Below, one piece after another: positions 23,699-36,031 of a DNA stretch of 64,000 nucleotides. This DNA comes from Branchiostoma belcheri (taxonomy: Eukaryota; Chordata; Leptocardii; Amphioxiformes; Branchiostomatidae). Position numbers and translations under genes: made by a program. Each line of letters begins with the position of its first letter. Within the stretch, counting starts at the first letter, position 1. The notes under the pieces were generated by a model, which worked only from the letters and a program-made list of their open reading frames with translations, was not told the DNA's origin and did not search any database. Where the stretch lies: positions 4,439,144 through 4,503,143 of the forward strand of contig NW_017804020.1 in assembly GCF_001625305.1 (NCBI RefSeq), written 5' to 3'.

Positions 23699-26600
23699 AT
23701 GCCGGGTTTACTGAAGAACGGAGTGCTGACAGATAGCGAGATTGTAGTTGAATCTGACCCGTTACTGAAGGACTACAATGGTGACTACAACACCACGTAC
23801 TCCAGTATCAACCGCGCTGACAGCGGCCTACCGGCGAACCCAGCCGGACTTCAGCACGGCCGCATATACAAGAGGCGGTGGTACATTCTGGGTCTCTTCT
23901 CGATCCTGGCGGCCACACAGTGCATGGTGTGGAACGTGTGGGGCCCGATCTCCGACTCCGCCAAGTTCGTGTTCGGCTGGGAGGACAGCGACATCGCCCT
24001 GCTCACCAACTGGGGACCGATCGCCTACATCCCGCTAGCCGTGCCTTTTTCATGGCTCATGGATGTCAAAGGTCAAAACTGCTTATACATGTATACTGTA
24101 ACTCTTGTCACTTTTAGAGTGTAAACCAAAAAGCTTTGGAGGGTCAAATATCAGGCTCTGGTATTATATACTTCCACTAGAGACTGCGACTTCTCATTGA
24201 CAGATGAACTTAATTTGACAGATCGATCTTCAGAATGCCATACTATATGTGAAGTACGTTTTGCATGTCTTCTTTTCTTTTCTTTTATATTGTGCACATG
24301 CACGATATTGCAATAGTGAAGTCTAGGGTCGCACAAATCCGATTTTCGTCTCTCAAACGGGCGCTCAGCGATCGCCGTCTAGCGGAAACGGGCCACAAGG
24401 CATCTACTGAAGTTTGGTTTTCTGTTACTTCCTCCACCTCTAGGCCTGCGCATCTCAGTGATAGTGACAGCGTTCCTAGTGTTTGCTGGCACGGCTATCA
24501 GATGTGTCACCGCCTGGTACATGGGAGCCGCCACATGGTCAGTTCTACTTGTCTTTCTGGCTTGCTGGCTGGCTAGCTGGAATAGTCGACTTGTGAATTG
24601 ATTTTCATCGGTAATATCTTTCAACAAGTTACGATGTAAAACTGGACTCTCGGATTTGTTTTAAATCCAGGTTGATGAACATAGGTCAGTGTCTGAACGG
24701 CATGGCAGGTCCAGTCGCTATGTCTGCTCCTGCCGTGCTGTCCGCCGCATGGTTCCCGCACGAGCAGCGCGCCACGGCCACGGCCATCGGCACCATCCTC
24801 GGCTGTCTGGGCGGGGCGGGCAGCTTCATCATCGGGCCGCTCATCGTCAGGTCACGGGCCGCCAACCACACTCACACCGGCCATCACAACGTCAGCGGGT
24901 ACGACTTTGTTTGTTCGTCTTTGTTTATTTGAACGTTTATTATGTTTACCGAAGGAAAACAACTTGTTTTTGCTCAGTTTCTTCCTCTTCTTCTTCTCCA
25001 AACAAATAAGGTCAATGACCTGAACCAGACGTCTGTCACCATGGTAACTGGTGCTGGGTTACATCATGTTGCAATTCTATAGCAGAAGGGATTTAGACTC
25101 CTGTCACCATATAATATTATATGAATGTGATTAAGTAAGAATTAACAGAGCGGACTATGTGCAAAGGTAAACATCATGTATTTGCTTTGCAAATGTTATC
25201 TTTCTAGTTTAGTCATACTAAACAAAATGCCAGGTCATGCGTCCTGATTATGACCAAAGAGACTACCGGAAGTTGGTGATTTGGGACTTGTGTTGAAACA
25301 AGTTTGGACTTCTATTATGAAAGATAAGCTAATGATTTGATCATCTGTTATCTACAGGTTTCTTCTCGAGGAGGGGATCCGGTCGTCTAAAAACGAAACA
25401 GGTACTTTGATCTTTGTTATAAAAGGGACTATAACGTTATAGATGTCACTTCTGTATTGATGCCTGCCTGCTGCCTTACGTACGGATAGATGTTCTGTCC
25501 GGGAAGTTCATGTTATTTTGTGCCTTTATTTTCACAGAATGGAAGATTGAAAGGGACGAGATTATGATTCTAATGTACGCAGGTAAGTAACCCTTATGTT
25601 TATTATGCATTCTAAAAGATATCAATGTATTGATTGATTGATTGATTGACTGACTGATTCCCTGTGGTGCTCTATATGGTGTTATACTAAAATCAAAGTA
25701 CATGTCAGAGACAACATTGGGAAAATAACAATAATTGCAAAGAAACGAAAATAAAGAAAAACAGGTTGCTTTTCCATAAAGACGTGTGTGTTTCAGACAT
25801 ATTTGTAGAGACAACATTTATTGTTCCCCGTTGTTGCAGAGTTTGCCCTCAGTGCGGCCATCTTCCTGGCCACTATAATCTACTTCCCGGACAAGCCGCC
25901 GACCCCGCCCACCCTCACGGCCGCTACCGAACGACTGGACTTCAAGGCTGGCATTAAACAGCTTCTCAAGTAAGGGTTCTGTCGTGCGATCATCGCACGA
26001 ACGCCATCAAACTAAGGGCATTCTTAGGATACTTTTGCATATGTCGTACAAAATCATGCAAATGAATAGATATATAAGTGTGTTTCATTTTCCACCTCAT
26101 TCTTCATATATGACAGCCATGAAGTTTAATGTTATTTTGTTTATTTCCAGGAACGGGCGGTTTTGGCTGATTTTCCTGGCGTATGGCGCGGTGGAGGGGA
26201 CGTACGGCTGCTGGGCAGGTATCCTGGACGTCAACCTGTCACCACAGAACATCACACAGGTAAAGGCGCCGTCATATTCATCGTAGTATAGGCCTTCGTG
26301 CGATGTTACAGTAAAGGATTATCAAGTAGGCTGTGACAGAAGCAATCGCACTCTCATGCCTTCATAGCTTATGATACTGATATGCTTCCATTGATGGATG
26401 TCTATTCTATACCTACAGATGGAGGCAGGCTGGGTGGGCTTTTACGGCAGCATAACAGGAGGAGTCAGTGGTATCATCATCGGCAGGTGAGAGAACATTT
26501 ATAATGTACGTAGGGATCGGAGATAGACTTGAAGAAGGTATAGAAAGAAGTAAACAAGCAGAAAAGGTCACAAGAGACTCACAAAACAAGCCCCACCGAT

Positions 26601-27739
26601 ACATCTGCTTGAAAAATGTTTTTCCCGGCCCATTGATCTATGAGCTTATTTGTCTTCATCATCCAGACAACACGTCATACATTTTCTCTGATTTCCCTTG
26701 TCCCAGGGTTGCTGACTTTATGGGCGGGCACTACAAGCTGGCTGTCCTGGTGCTGACCGTGGTGCTGATCGGCAGCACGCTGTGGTTCACCTTCATGCTG
26801 TACATCAGTATTATACCCTTCAACACAGGTCAGACCAGCAAACACGCTCAGAATGTAACATAGATAATCATAGATAATCAGGCATCATCTTGGTGCTAAT
26901 GTGAGTTCTTGTTGTAAACACTGTATTCCATCTTCTGGATGATTGTTGATGCCTGACACATCCTACTTTAAAATCCGTCGACGTCAAATAAAACGACGAT
27001 CTACAAAGAATGTAATTTGTCGTATTTCCAACTTATACTCTTCCCGACAGTATCTCTCTACGCGTCGTTCCTGCTGCTCCAAGTGTCATTACTGGGCTGT
27101 GTGCCGCTATTCTATGAGCTGAGTGTGGAGGCCAGCTACCCCATAGCGGAGGGGATCACGTCAGGTGTGCTCACATGGTCCAACAACCTCTTCGGTCTGC
27201 TCTTCCTACTGGCGTTCTACATCCCAAATATAGGTGAGCTACAATACTTCAAATTCATCCAAATGAATGTGTGTGACTGTGTGTGCGTGCTTGCGTGCTT
27301 CTGCGGTTATGTCCATTTTACCGTTTTGTGTTCTGTTTCTGTAGGGACCAGCTGGATGAACTGAACGGCCCTGGGGACCGGTGTGGCCGTGGTGCCGCTC
27401 ATGTTTACCGTTTTGTGTTCTGTTTCTGTAGGGACCAGTTGGATGAACTGGACGGCGCTGGGTACCGGTGTGGCCGTGGTACCGCTCATGTTTACCGTTT
27501 TGTGTTCTGTTTCTGTAGGGACCAGTTGGATGAACTGGACGGCGCTGGGTACCGGTGTGGCCGTGGTGCCGCTCATGTTTACCGTTTTGTGTTCTGTTTC
27601 TGTAGGGACCAGTTGGATGAACTGGACGGCGCTGGGTACCGGTGTGGCCGTGGTACCGCTCATGCTACTGTTCCGGGAGAAGTACGGTCGGCTGTCGGTA
27701 GACACCGGGCAGGCACAGAACAAGGGCGTGTCAAGTTAG
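23699..27739 (+). CDS. SLC49A4: SLC49A4 (DIRC2)-like MFS transporter, tandem copy 1
   Basis: Eleven exons (23699-24071, 24444-24537, 24671-24898, 25358-25401, 25538-25582, 25840-25969, 26151-26259, 26419-26486, 26707-26828, 27051-27233, 27606-27739) encode 509 residues in one open frame; human SLC49A4 is 478. It is a 12-TM major facilitator of the heme/pyridoxine-type SLC49 family, lysosomal in vertebrates. Family motifs include RRWYILGLFSILAATQ, VWNVWGPISDSAKFVF, SDIALLTNWGPIAY, ERATATAI-like EQRATATAIG, EFALSAAIF, YFPDKPPTPP and FREKYGRLSVD. The N-terminal SDPLLKDY suggests a dileucine lysosomal sorting signal (inferred). The last intron-exon boundary sits in a fourfold 87-bp array; I placed the final exon at the rightmost acceptor because it reproduces the length of the sister gene. 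Poly(A) signal AATAAA lies at 27983. Confidence 0.9.
27317..27664 (+). repeat. 4 x 87-bp array duplicating a splice acceptor
   Basis: Four direct copies start at 27317, 27404, 27491 and 27578. Each unit holds the intron tail (TTCTGTTTCTGTAG) plus the first 59 bp of the last SLC49A4-like coding exon. Acceptor AGs fall at 27343, 27430, 27517 and 27604. The period is divisible by three and copies 2-4 are open throughout, so using an upstream acceptor would insert 29 or 58 residues in frame; copy 1 has an in-frame TGA where the others read TGG. Confidence 0.95.
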
Positions 27740-28964
27740 ATGTGACTGCTATTTTCCACACCAACGTTATGAGACTAATTTTTACTATAAATATTTCAAA
27801 CTTGATGACCTAAATATTTCAAACTGGACAACTCTCATCCAAAGCCAATATCGACTGTAAAGTCAGCCATGAATGTATCTTATCTTATTAATGTATCAAA
27901 TACTCGTAATTATCTGTAACATGTTAAACATGATCAGTTATCAGTTTTGATGAAGCATATTGCTGCTATGAATGGTCAATGAAATAAATAGTACATTGTC
28001 GTCATGGTGCCAATATTCTGGCCCAACCTTTTCCAAAGATGTCAGTTCATGAATTAATTCAGATACCAACTCTTCTCCGTTTCCTTCCAAATCATCTCAC
28101 GTTACGGGCGTATGTGCAATCGGCGGTGACAGGGTTTGATACATGTATATATATGTTAAAGCTTACGAAACCGGTAAACTGTGGCTTACATGCCCCCTTG
28201 TACAATAAACTATAAAAATCGTTGAACCTTGAACCAGACTGATGTCGAGACTTTACGTCTAAGATTTGATTATGGCCATGCATATACGTTGAAGTTTTTC
28301 TAAAGGTTGTAATAAAATAAGACATATATATCATATTGAATTCCACGTGTCACGATGTTTTCCTTCTACCTCATCTGAGTATGAAGTTTTAATGAATGTG
28401 TAGTTTTGTGCTGAATTACAATCTGTCAGGCTATTCTATCTTTAAAAGGTTCCGTAGTGACTCGTATCAATTTTAGCCAGGCCTGTGCTTGCTAGGTCAC
28501 GAATCTATGTAACCCTTGATCTCATAACTTGGAATATGGTGCAAGAAAAAAAGTGCCAATTCAAAACAACAAAACACTCAAACAATTTTTCCTCTATCTA
28601 TAAAATTCGTTCAGCCAATCTGTCAAACGTTCAGTTCCTCGGTGGTCGCTCAGTAGTCGCAGCCTCTAGTGGGAAGGGAGTGTAAGCAAATACATTTTGT
28701 TACGAGACAATGCATAGGATGATGTTCATGTTTGGTTGGTGGGTGCGATGTTGTTCCAGTGAGCATAGGTCATGTGATATAGGCTAACACGGACCCGTTG
28801 TACCACCTGTATGTCCAGGGTTCAAAGTGCAACAAAATATCTACAGTCAGCGAGCAGAGCTTGTTTTGCTAGACATTCAAAGGTCATCGAACATTTCAAG
28901 ACCTTTCGAACCATGTCCTGCATTCAAACAAGTTCTCAGAGAGCTAGCTCGCAAAGAGGACGAC
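27740..28964. other. spacer between the two SLC49A4-like genes
   Basis: Contains the 3' UTR of copy 1 (AATAAA at 27983) and the upstream region of copy 2. An open frame runs into copy 2 from an ATG at 28827, but the first coding residues resembling copy 1 start at 28965. No other exon or repeat of note was seen. Confidence 0.55.
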
Positions 28965-31900
28965 ATGACAACCTTGCTCAAAGACAACGACTTTCCAGAA
29001 GCGTCGGAGCCGCTAGTGTTGAACAATGAAGTCTCGGAAGATCCGGACACAAATCCGGACGGTATCGGTGCACTAGGGTCATTGAAAAGTCCCCGCCTGT
29101 ACAGACGACGGTGGTACATCCTCGCGCTGTACTCTATCCTAGCCGGGACGCAGGGCTCCCTCTGGAACACATGGGGCCCGATCTCCGACTCCGCCAAGTT
29201 CGTGTTCGACTGGGAGGACAGTGACATCGCCCTGCTGACTAACTGGGGACCGATCGCTTACATGGTGCTGGCCGTGCCCGTTTCATGGCTCATGGATGTC
29301 AAAGGTCAGCGGAGAGTTTTACGAAAATGGCCATCTGTTGATGTATTAAAATCTTTCATCGATGGTTGTAATGCTTAGGTCACATTTCCAAACCGGGGCC
29401 CGGCCGGGCTGCTTGTATGAACGAAAAATTAACAATTCATGTCAAGAATATACAGAAATAGTGCCCATGATTGTTGCTAAAAACTTTTTTGCGTTTTGTT
29501 GTCTTTTATATCGTATTTTTCGTTCCAAAAACCTGCCCGGCCGGGCCCCGTGTGGGAATTGTGACCTCAGCATTACGAAGCCCAAATTGAGATGGCTGCA
29601 GGATACAAAAGTCCTTGACATATACAATGTTTAGTCAAAAATGTAAACAAGCGCGTTGGTCAGTTCTCGTGTTGTATTTCAGGGTTACGACTTACGGTTC
29701 TCCTGGCAGGATTCTGTGTCTTTGCTGGAGCGGGAATCAGATGTCTCACAGTGTTCAGCCTACAGGCCGGGACGTGGTGAGTTTTCTGGATGGGACTGGG
29801 GGGGGGGGAATTGTCATCATGCGATTTCTGCTTAACAATGAGTTGAAGTCCTGAAACCGTTTTGTCTTCTTTTGGTTTAACAGAACAACCTGGCAGAGCG
29901 TTCTGGTGCAATATGATGTAAACGTTTCAGATTTTGACTGATTGTGGTTCCTGTTACGTGACCATTCCACATTGAGGTTTCCAGGCACTTAGACCCATCA
30001 ATGACGTCACATATTGGAAGTCTGTGGGTCATTATTACTGAAACCGGTCAATAATTGATTTGTAAGTATTATTGTCCAGATCAGCCAGTACGATCTTGTT
30101 ATCTTATATCTCCCAGGTTTATTAATATCGGTCAACTGTTGAACGGTGCTGCTGGTCCCGTTGCCATGGCAGCGCCTCCGGCCCTCTCAGCTGCCTGGTT
30201 TCCTCACGAACAGCGCACCACTGCGACTGCCATTGGTATTACAGTGGGGGCTATTCTGGGAGCGGGTAGCTTCATCATTGGACCGCTCATTGTGACCCAG
30301 AAGCCAGACAACCAGACTGAGCATCACAATATGACCAGGTTAGCTTTCCGCTCTTTCCACTGCTTGTTCTTGATTATGGTCCAAATGTTCAATGCCTTGT
30401 CCTATAGGGAAAAAAAAGAAAATAACAGTAAAACAACGGCAGGACCAATATTAAAGAAAGACTCTTGATGATAAAAGATAAACTTGCAGCTTCTTTTCTG
30501 GTGTTTATTTTAGTGCGTGGGAGGATTCAAGTTGGTTGTCGCAGGGGAACAGTACAAGTAAGTTACAAATGATTTGAAGTTCAGGCTTTCCGATGATTAT
30601 GCTTGGAAAAGATCTAAGGCCCAATCACTAAAAAGAGTCATATCTAGATGCTTATGCATGTAGTATTAATGTTACATTTTACACTCTTCTCAATGGTTTG
30701 TCAAACAAGATATATCAAAGGAGTTTCTTTTACAGAAGTATTTTTCTGTCAGCAGATTTCTCTACAGCGAAGAGCCAGATAATGTTACTGATGTATGTGG
30801 GTAAGTATTGATAGCCAATATTAATTAACTACATAAAGCTTTTTGCTTGTCATTGACATTGTGCAGTAAAGAAACTATAGATCACACATTTATGAAATGA
30901 CAAAAGCTATAATCCAATCACCAAACGTAGATATAGGATCAGCACTCACCTTATTTTTGTTGTTATCCTTTTTTTCTATTTTGCTGAAAAGATACAAATT
31001 TGGTCTGTTCTTTTCGTTACTAAAACGTCGACGTTTCTCTACTGTAATGTTCCAGAGTTTGCCTGGACAGCTCTGATATTCCTGTTAATTCTGGCCTACT
31101 TCCCCGACAAGCCGCCCTCCCCACCGACTCTGTCTGCTTCTAAAAACCGCCTGGCCTTCAGGTCAGGGGTCAAACAGCTCCTCAGGTGGGTCAAAGGTGG
31201 ATTCCGAGTTGAAGGTCGTCAACAGTTATGTTCTGATGGCTACAGTTTTTCAAACATTTTCTGCCAGTCAAACAAAACACCATTGCAGTCACTGCAACAG
31301 AGAACAGAGTGTTAGCACAAAATAAAACAAATAGAGGCTAAATGACTTCTCACTGCAACTTTATTTAATATGTTGTAGCGTTCGTTATTTAAACATTGCA
31401 GCGTAAAGCATCTGCATGGTGGTCAAATCAAGTTCATGCTGTGAAACTCTTCGTCTCATGCATTGCACAGAAGGGTGCTGCTGACTGAAGCGATCTGTCT
31501 TGTCTTCGCAGGAACGGCCGGTTCTGGTTGGTGTGCGTGTCGTACGGAATACTGTTCGGCACACTGAGCAGTTTCGGAGGCCTACTGGACGTCAATCTGT
31601 CTCCTCATAACGTCACACAAGTAAGACATATTATCATGATTGTTCATCTATGTTGGTAGTTACATGTTTAAAGTTAAAACGTTCGATCCAACACTAAAAG
31701 TTCTCTCACCTTTCGACCAGTCACTCTGGTCTTCCTCAGGACACTGACCCAGTGAGGCTTGTCACGTGGCTTCTTTGAAGTGTGACGTCAACACTGGGTC
31801 AAGTGTACATATATCTGGTAGTTCATTAAGTTATGATATTTAGATGGGATACATATGTTTTAGGGAATAAACACGTTGACATATTGAAATTACTAGCATG

Positions 31901-33440
31901 TGTGTAGGGCTTTTCTCCTACTCTTTTCAGGCAGGATTAGTTAACAATTTATACAATCACCTATCGCAACCAGAAACTTTGGTGACGTATTGAAGAAGTT
32001 GCAGTGTTTGTGTGAAACGTTACTTTTACAACTTTCCAACCTGTTTTCTCCCCAGGTAGAGGCTGGCTGGGTGGGGTTCTACAGCCAAATAGCAGGGGGT
32101 GCGTCAGGTATAGTTGTGGGGAGGTGAGCATGTCTCTGTTTTGTAAAATGTTTTGTGGTTCGTCTTGAAGTGTGACAAAACAGTTCACCATTAACTGTGT
32201 ACTCTGACCGTTGGATTTTGAATCTAGATTTTCAGACATGCTCGGGGGACATTTCAAACTCACCATTCTAGTTATGACTGTCGGATACATCGGTAGCCTT
32301 CTGTGGCTCGTCTTGATGCTGTATCACAGCATCATCCCGTTCAGCACAGGTGAGATCCCCTATCTATTCTTTTGTGTAAGTATGTGGTCTGCACCTTACG
32401 TCTGGCCGTGAGCGCTTGCGTGCATCGTTCGTTGCAAGTGAGTTGTACGTGCTTACAACGTACGATCTCTGTGCGATTGCCACTTTACCGTATGCAGGCC
32501 GTACTTACCCGTACTGCTTACCGCGTCGCTCCTACTGGCTCGTATGGGTGGTGAATCCGCACCCCGCAGCCCGCACGCAGAGAAAGTTTTACATGCACTT
32601 AAAGTTCTACGGCGTGTCTACGTGCTCCCAAATTCTTAGGATTCCGTACGGAGGTGGTACTCACCACTTACGGAACCCAAACCTTTCCCCACGTTTTTGC
32701 ACGTAAACAGCACGCAGGTGCACTTACGGCGGGTTGTGACCGAGGCTTTTGTCATCCACAGTGAGCGTGTACGTGTCCAACCTGCTGATGGGAGTGTTCG
32801 CGCTGGGGAGCGAGCCGCTGTTCTTCGAGCTCGGCGTGGAGGCCACGTACCCGATAGCCGAGGGCGTGACGACCTGCGTGCTGACGTGGGTCAACAACCT
32901 GTTCGGGCTGCTGCTGCTACTGGTGGTGATGGTCATGCCGGGCGGGGGTGAGTGTGGAAGACAGAAGAAATCAATTTTCGACACCAAAACCTGAATTGCC
33001 AATGTACATGTACATTGTATGTAAGAAAAAGAAATTAACTGAACCTATTTCTTTGAAAATAGCCTCGTTAAAAAGAGCCCCATTTGTATGCATAAAAAAT
33101 AAATCATGTTCGGAACAATTTTGATGAAAAATATCCGTCGAAATCAAATCGCACAAATATTCATCAGTAACTTTTCCTTTTCAAGAAAACGTGGTACAGT
33201 GTACAATGAACCTGTACACTGTACGGTGCATAGCGTCTATAGTCTCTGTCACAGCCAGTGGAAGTATAGCTCAACTGTTTCAAGTTCCCTTTCTTTCCGT
33301 CGGTAGGTACCAGCTCGACTCGGACGGCGGACTGGATGGGGTGGGCGACGCTGGGGTGCGGGGCTGCCGTCCTGCCGCTCATGCTGGTGTTCCGGGAAAG
33401 GTACGGGAGACTGGCGGTGGACACCGGCAAACGGACATGA
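28965..33440 (+). CDS. SLC49A4: SLC49A4 (DIRC2)-like MFS transporter, tandem copy 2
   Basis: Eleven exons with the same structure and phases as copy 1: 28965-29304, 29683-29776, 30117-30338, 30514-30557, 30756-30800, 31056-31185, 31512-31620, 32056-32123, 32228-32349, 32762-32947, 33307-33440, giving 497 residues. Shared motifs are RRWYILALYSILAGTQ, NTWGPISDSAKFVFDW, EQRTTATAIG, YFPDKPPSPPTLSASK, EAGWVGFY and FRERYGRLAVDTG. The four N-terminal residues MTTL precede LKDNDFPEASEPLV, comparable to MPGLLKNGV in copy 1, hence this start; MQQNIY at 28827 is an in-frame alternative adding 46 residues. The luminal loop between TM6 and TM7 (exons 3-5) is the most divergent part. It is probably a post-speciation tandem paralogue; substrate is not predictable from the sequence. 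Confidence 0.88.
29368..29576. repeat. MITE with about 60-bp TIRs in intron 1 of transporter copy 2
   Basis: GTAATGCT, AGGTCAC and then GGGGCCCGGCCGGGC at the left recur inverted at the right, ending near 29576. The element is 209 bp and non-coding. No clear target-site duplication was seen outside the arms. Confidence 0.75.
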
Positions 33441-33527
33441 GCCTGTTTCGGAAGATATCACAGTGTAGCATCTGGTGTAACCACCTGTTGTTCATATAGT
33501 ACTATATTGTAACACTGCATGCATTTA

Positions 33528-33533
33528 AATAAA
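33528..33533 (+). terminator. polyadenylation signal AATAAA, transporter copy 2
   Basis: AATAAA 88 bp after the stop codon at 33440 on the same strand. Confidence 0.7.
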
Positions 33534-33763
33534 CATCACCAATCTCTTCGCATCTTTGCATTTATATATTCTGATATCACAGGAAAGACAGTTATTTCAA
33601 AAGAAGGGAAACAAGACATGTACAGGAGATTTTGTTCTGCCGGTATTGCTGTCTCGTCCTTCATCAATTCAAACACCAAACACTTTTCCTTTCATGAGTA
33701 CATACATGTAATATTGGTCGGGTGGTTTGTTTTTACATACCGTTAAGAAAGTCAGTCTCCATT

Positions 33764-33841
33764 GCAAGCAAATATCCGGTATGATATCTATAGAATTGTG
33801 CTCTGAACCATATGGCGCTTCCCACAGTCCTTCCTTATAAA
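33764..33841 (+). promoter_or_regulatory. core promoter of VWC-like gene 1 with TATA box
   Basis: TATAAA at 33836-33841 lies 56 bp before the start codon. Upstream, GCAAGCAAATATCCGGTA (33764) and ATGGCGCTTCCCAC (33812) also occur before VWC-like gene 2 (35898 and 35935), so the motifs were duplicated with the gene and kept. Confidence 0.7.
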
Positions 33842-33896
33842 GTATCCCCGCTCACACATCTTGTCATACGCCTAACTGTCCGACACGCGTCCTGCC

Positions 33897-35239
33897 ATGG
33901 CGTCCCTACCCGCTGTCCTGTGCGTTGTTCTTCTGTCCACCTGTGCGGCCCACGCAGCGAAACTGGCCCGACAATTTGAAGTGGAGGAGCCGGAGGGGTG
34001 CGTGGTGGACGGAGTGTTGTACCCGGTCGGCGAAATACCGAACGACCATCCCTGCCCTACAGAAACCTGCACCTGTCTCGGCCACGGCCAAGTAAGTGGT
34101 TAGGAAAGGCACAATAACTTTCAAGTGATCTTTAAAGGTACAATAAATTTGCGATGTCTTTCCTCTTCTTTAGCTTTTTATAACAAGACTCCGTGTCCGT
34201 CCACTGCACTACTAGTATATTAATGGGCCTCATGGGTAAACTATATGCTAAACTGAAAAGAATGGTTTTGTTCCAAATTTCTATGTCCTGTCCGCTGTTT
34301 CGAAGAAATTTGTTTCCTTTTGCGCAGCTTACTTAATGTGACTTTTATACGGGGGTTAAGACCTTTGAATGATATTTTAGATTTAGACAATAGATTGCTT
34401 TCGTATTTAAACTTCACATAAAAAATTGGTATTATTTGTCCAGAATTAGCTACACTTTCCAGTCTTGTTAGCATTTCACAGCAGATCGGACCCTCCTTTC
34501 GTCACTTTTTACTGTGCCCGCAGTAGCAATCAGTAACAACTTTACTTCCAATGGAACATATAACTGTATACAACAGCTACAGGCTGTGATTTTACTGTTG
34601 TTGTTTTCTCGTGATCCCATCTTAATGCTGAACAGCTGAGCTGCGTGTGGGTGAAGTGGAACGAGTTGAACGTGAAGTCCGGCTGGAACTATCCATTTAT
34701 CGTCTGCGGACCGGCACCGAATTGCGTTGATTACGTGCTTGAGTACCCCCTTGGGCCCATGTGCTGCCCCACTTGGACCTGTCCTAACGGTGAGAACACA
34801 TACATGTAGGTAGATGTAAAAAAAAAAGCAGCAGCCGCCATGTTGGCTGGGCTGTAGAGCCATAATAACGTCTGGTGATGCCATTTACAACGACCTCGTC
34901 CCATCCGTTGCTGCCCTACTTTTTCCCCAACAGCTAGACATTGTGCCCGTTCACATGTTACGCAATGGTGAAAGAAAAGTATATTGGCTACAATACATCC
35001 AACCAAAAGTCTTTTTATTCAACCAAAGTCTTTTAAACAACGATTTATACAGCGACGGCGTCTTATAAATCCCGCTTTTCTTTCCTACAGGTCCGAACTG
35101 TTATGGTTTTGGTTCGACCATCCCGGTGGGCCAGTGGGTAGATGTCGGGGATGGTATGAACTGCTACTGTCCGAGCGCGGCCGGTATGACAACATGCACC
35201 ACCACCGTGGCTCCCCCCACTACCACCACCGTATTATGA
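33897..35239 (+). CDS. small secreted cysteine-rich protein, VWC type, copy 1
   Basis: Three exons (33897-34091, 34636-34789, 35091-35239) encode 165 residues with consistent phases. A signal peptide (MASLPAVLCVVLLSTCAAHA) is followed by a Cys pattern typical of a von Willebrand factor C module: CVVDGVLYPVGE, CPTETCTCLG, LSCVWV, then MCCPTWTCPNG. Exon 3 adds a partial second module (CYGFG, IPVGQW, MNCYCPSA) and a Thr-rich end. VWC modules usually bind extracellular ligands such as BMPs; no ligand can be inferred here. Gene 2 downstream is a tandem paralogue with the same exon phases. The start follows a TATA box by 56 bp. I do not recognise a named orthologue. Confidence 0.78.
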
Positions 35240-36031
35240 AAACGCGAAGGCAGATAAAAGCTGTTACTACCGCGTGAAACAACAAAATACACACTTATTG
35301 CATCAATGACCCAATCTCTTCATGCATCTCCCGTGCCCTAGTTTAGAGTCTTTACATTTAGATATCACAGGAATAGCAATCTAGGTATTTTATTGCCCAT
35401 AAGTCGTTACGTGAAACTGCAAATTGAATTGCTCTCTCGTCCTTCATCACTTCAATCAATTCATCCTGTTATGATTTTATAATATGAAGTCTCTTAGCTC
35501 TGAGAAGAAAAGGCACACAACAAATGCACTGGACAGGTTATCTTTAGCTTTAGCTACCGACCACTACCACATGCCCTTCCCCTCGATTTTTATTTATTTC
35601 TTGTTAACTAACCCAACAACAAAAGTTTGAAGTTAGTCAAACAAATAATTAACCGATTGTACATGTCAATACAAAGCATAACATAAATAGCACACAAAAT
35701 AATGAAGCAAAAATAACTCATTTGCCTCTGCGCTTCTCTAGATTCCTCCTCCTTGTAGCAATTAGATATTCTACTTTTTGAAAAAAATATTTAGTCAAAG
35801 ATTGAAACCTCAAGAAGTTGTGTGTGGGAGGGGGTGTGGTATGATATTTATAGTATACCATGCATGCCAACCTCGATTTTTTTACGTACGTAACGTCGCA
35901 AGCAAATATCCGGTAGGATAGTAGATTCAACCACATGGCGCTTCCCACACCTTTCCCGGCGCACAACTCCCGTACACGTCGACCTGCTCACACATTCTAT
36001 CCAACCCCACATCGCCCCTACACGACGTACC
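35240..36031. other. spacer between the two VWC-like genes
   Basis: Contains the 3' UTR of VWC-like gene 1 and the upstream region of gene 2. AT-rich, and no additional coding exon was seen. The two conserved upstream motifs of gene 2 lie at 35898-35948. Confidence 0.6.
35898..35948 (+). promoter_or_regulatory. conserved upstream motifs of VWC-like gene 2
   Basis: GCAAGCAAATATCCGGTA and ATGGCGCTTCCCAC match the upstream region of VWC-like gene 1. The TATA box of gene 1 is not conserved here, so the two genes may differ in expression. Confidence 0.6.

Noticed and set aside
27283-27813. Long ORFs on both strands across the 87-bp array
   Set aside because: A repeat whose period is a multiple of three stays open in several frames; only the frame joined to the SLC49A4-like exons matches a family.
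31680-31810. Direct phrases such as GACCAGTCACTCTGGTC near CACTGGGTCA in a transporter intron
   Set aside because: They resemble a dispersed repeat tail, but ends and copies could not be defined.
32400-32760. Inverted short motifs around CACTTACGG in the last-but-one intron of transporter copy 2
   Set aside because: Possible repeat element, but no clean terminal repeats could be traced.
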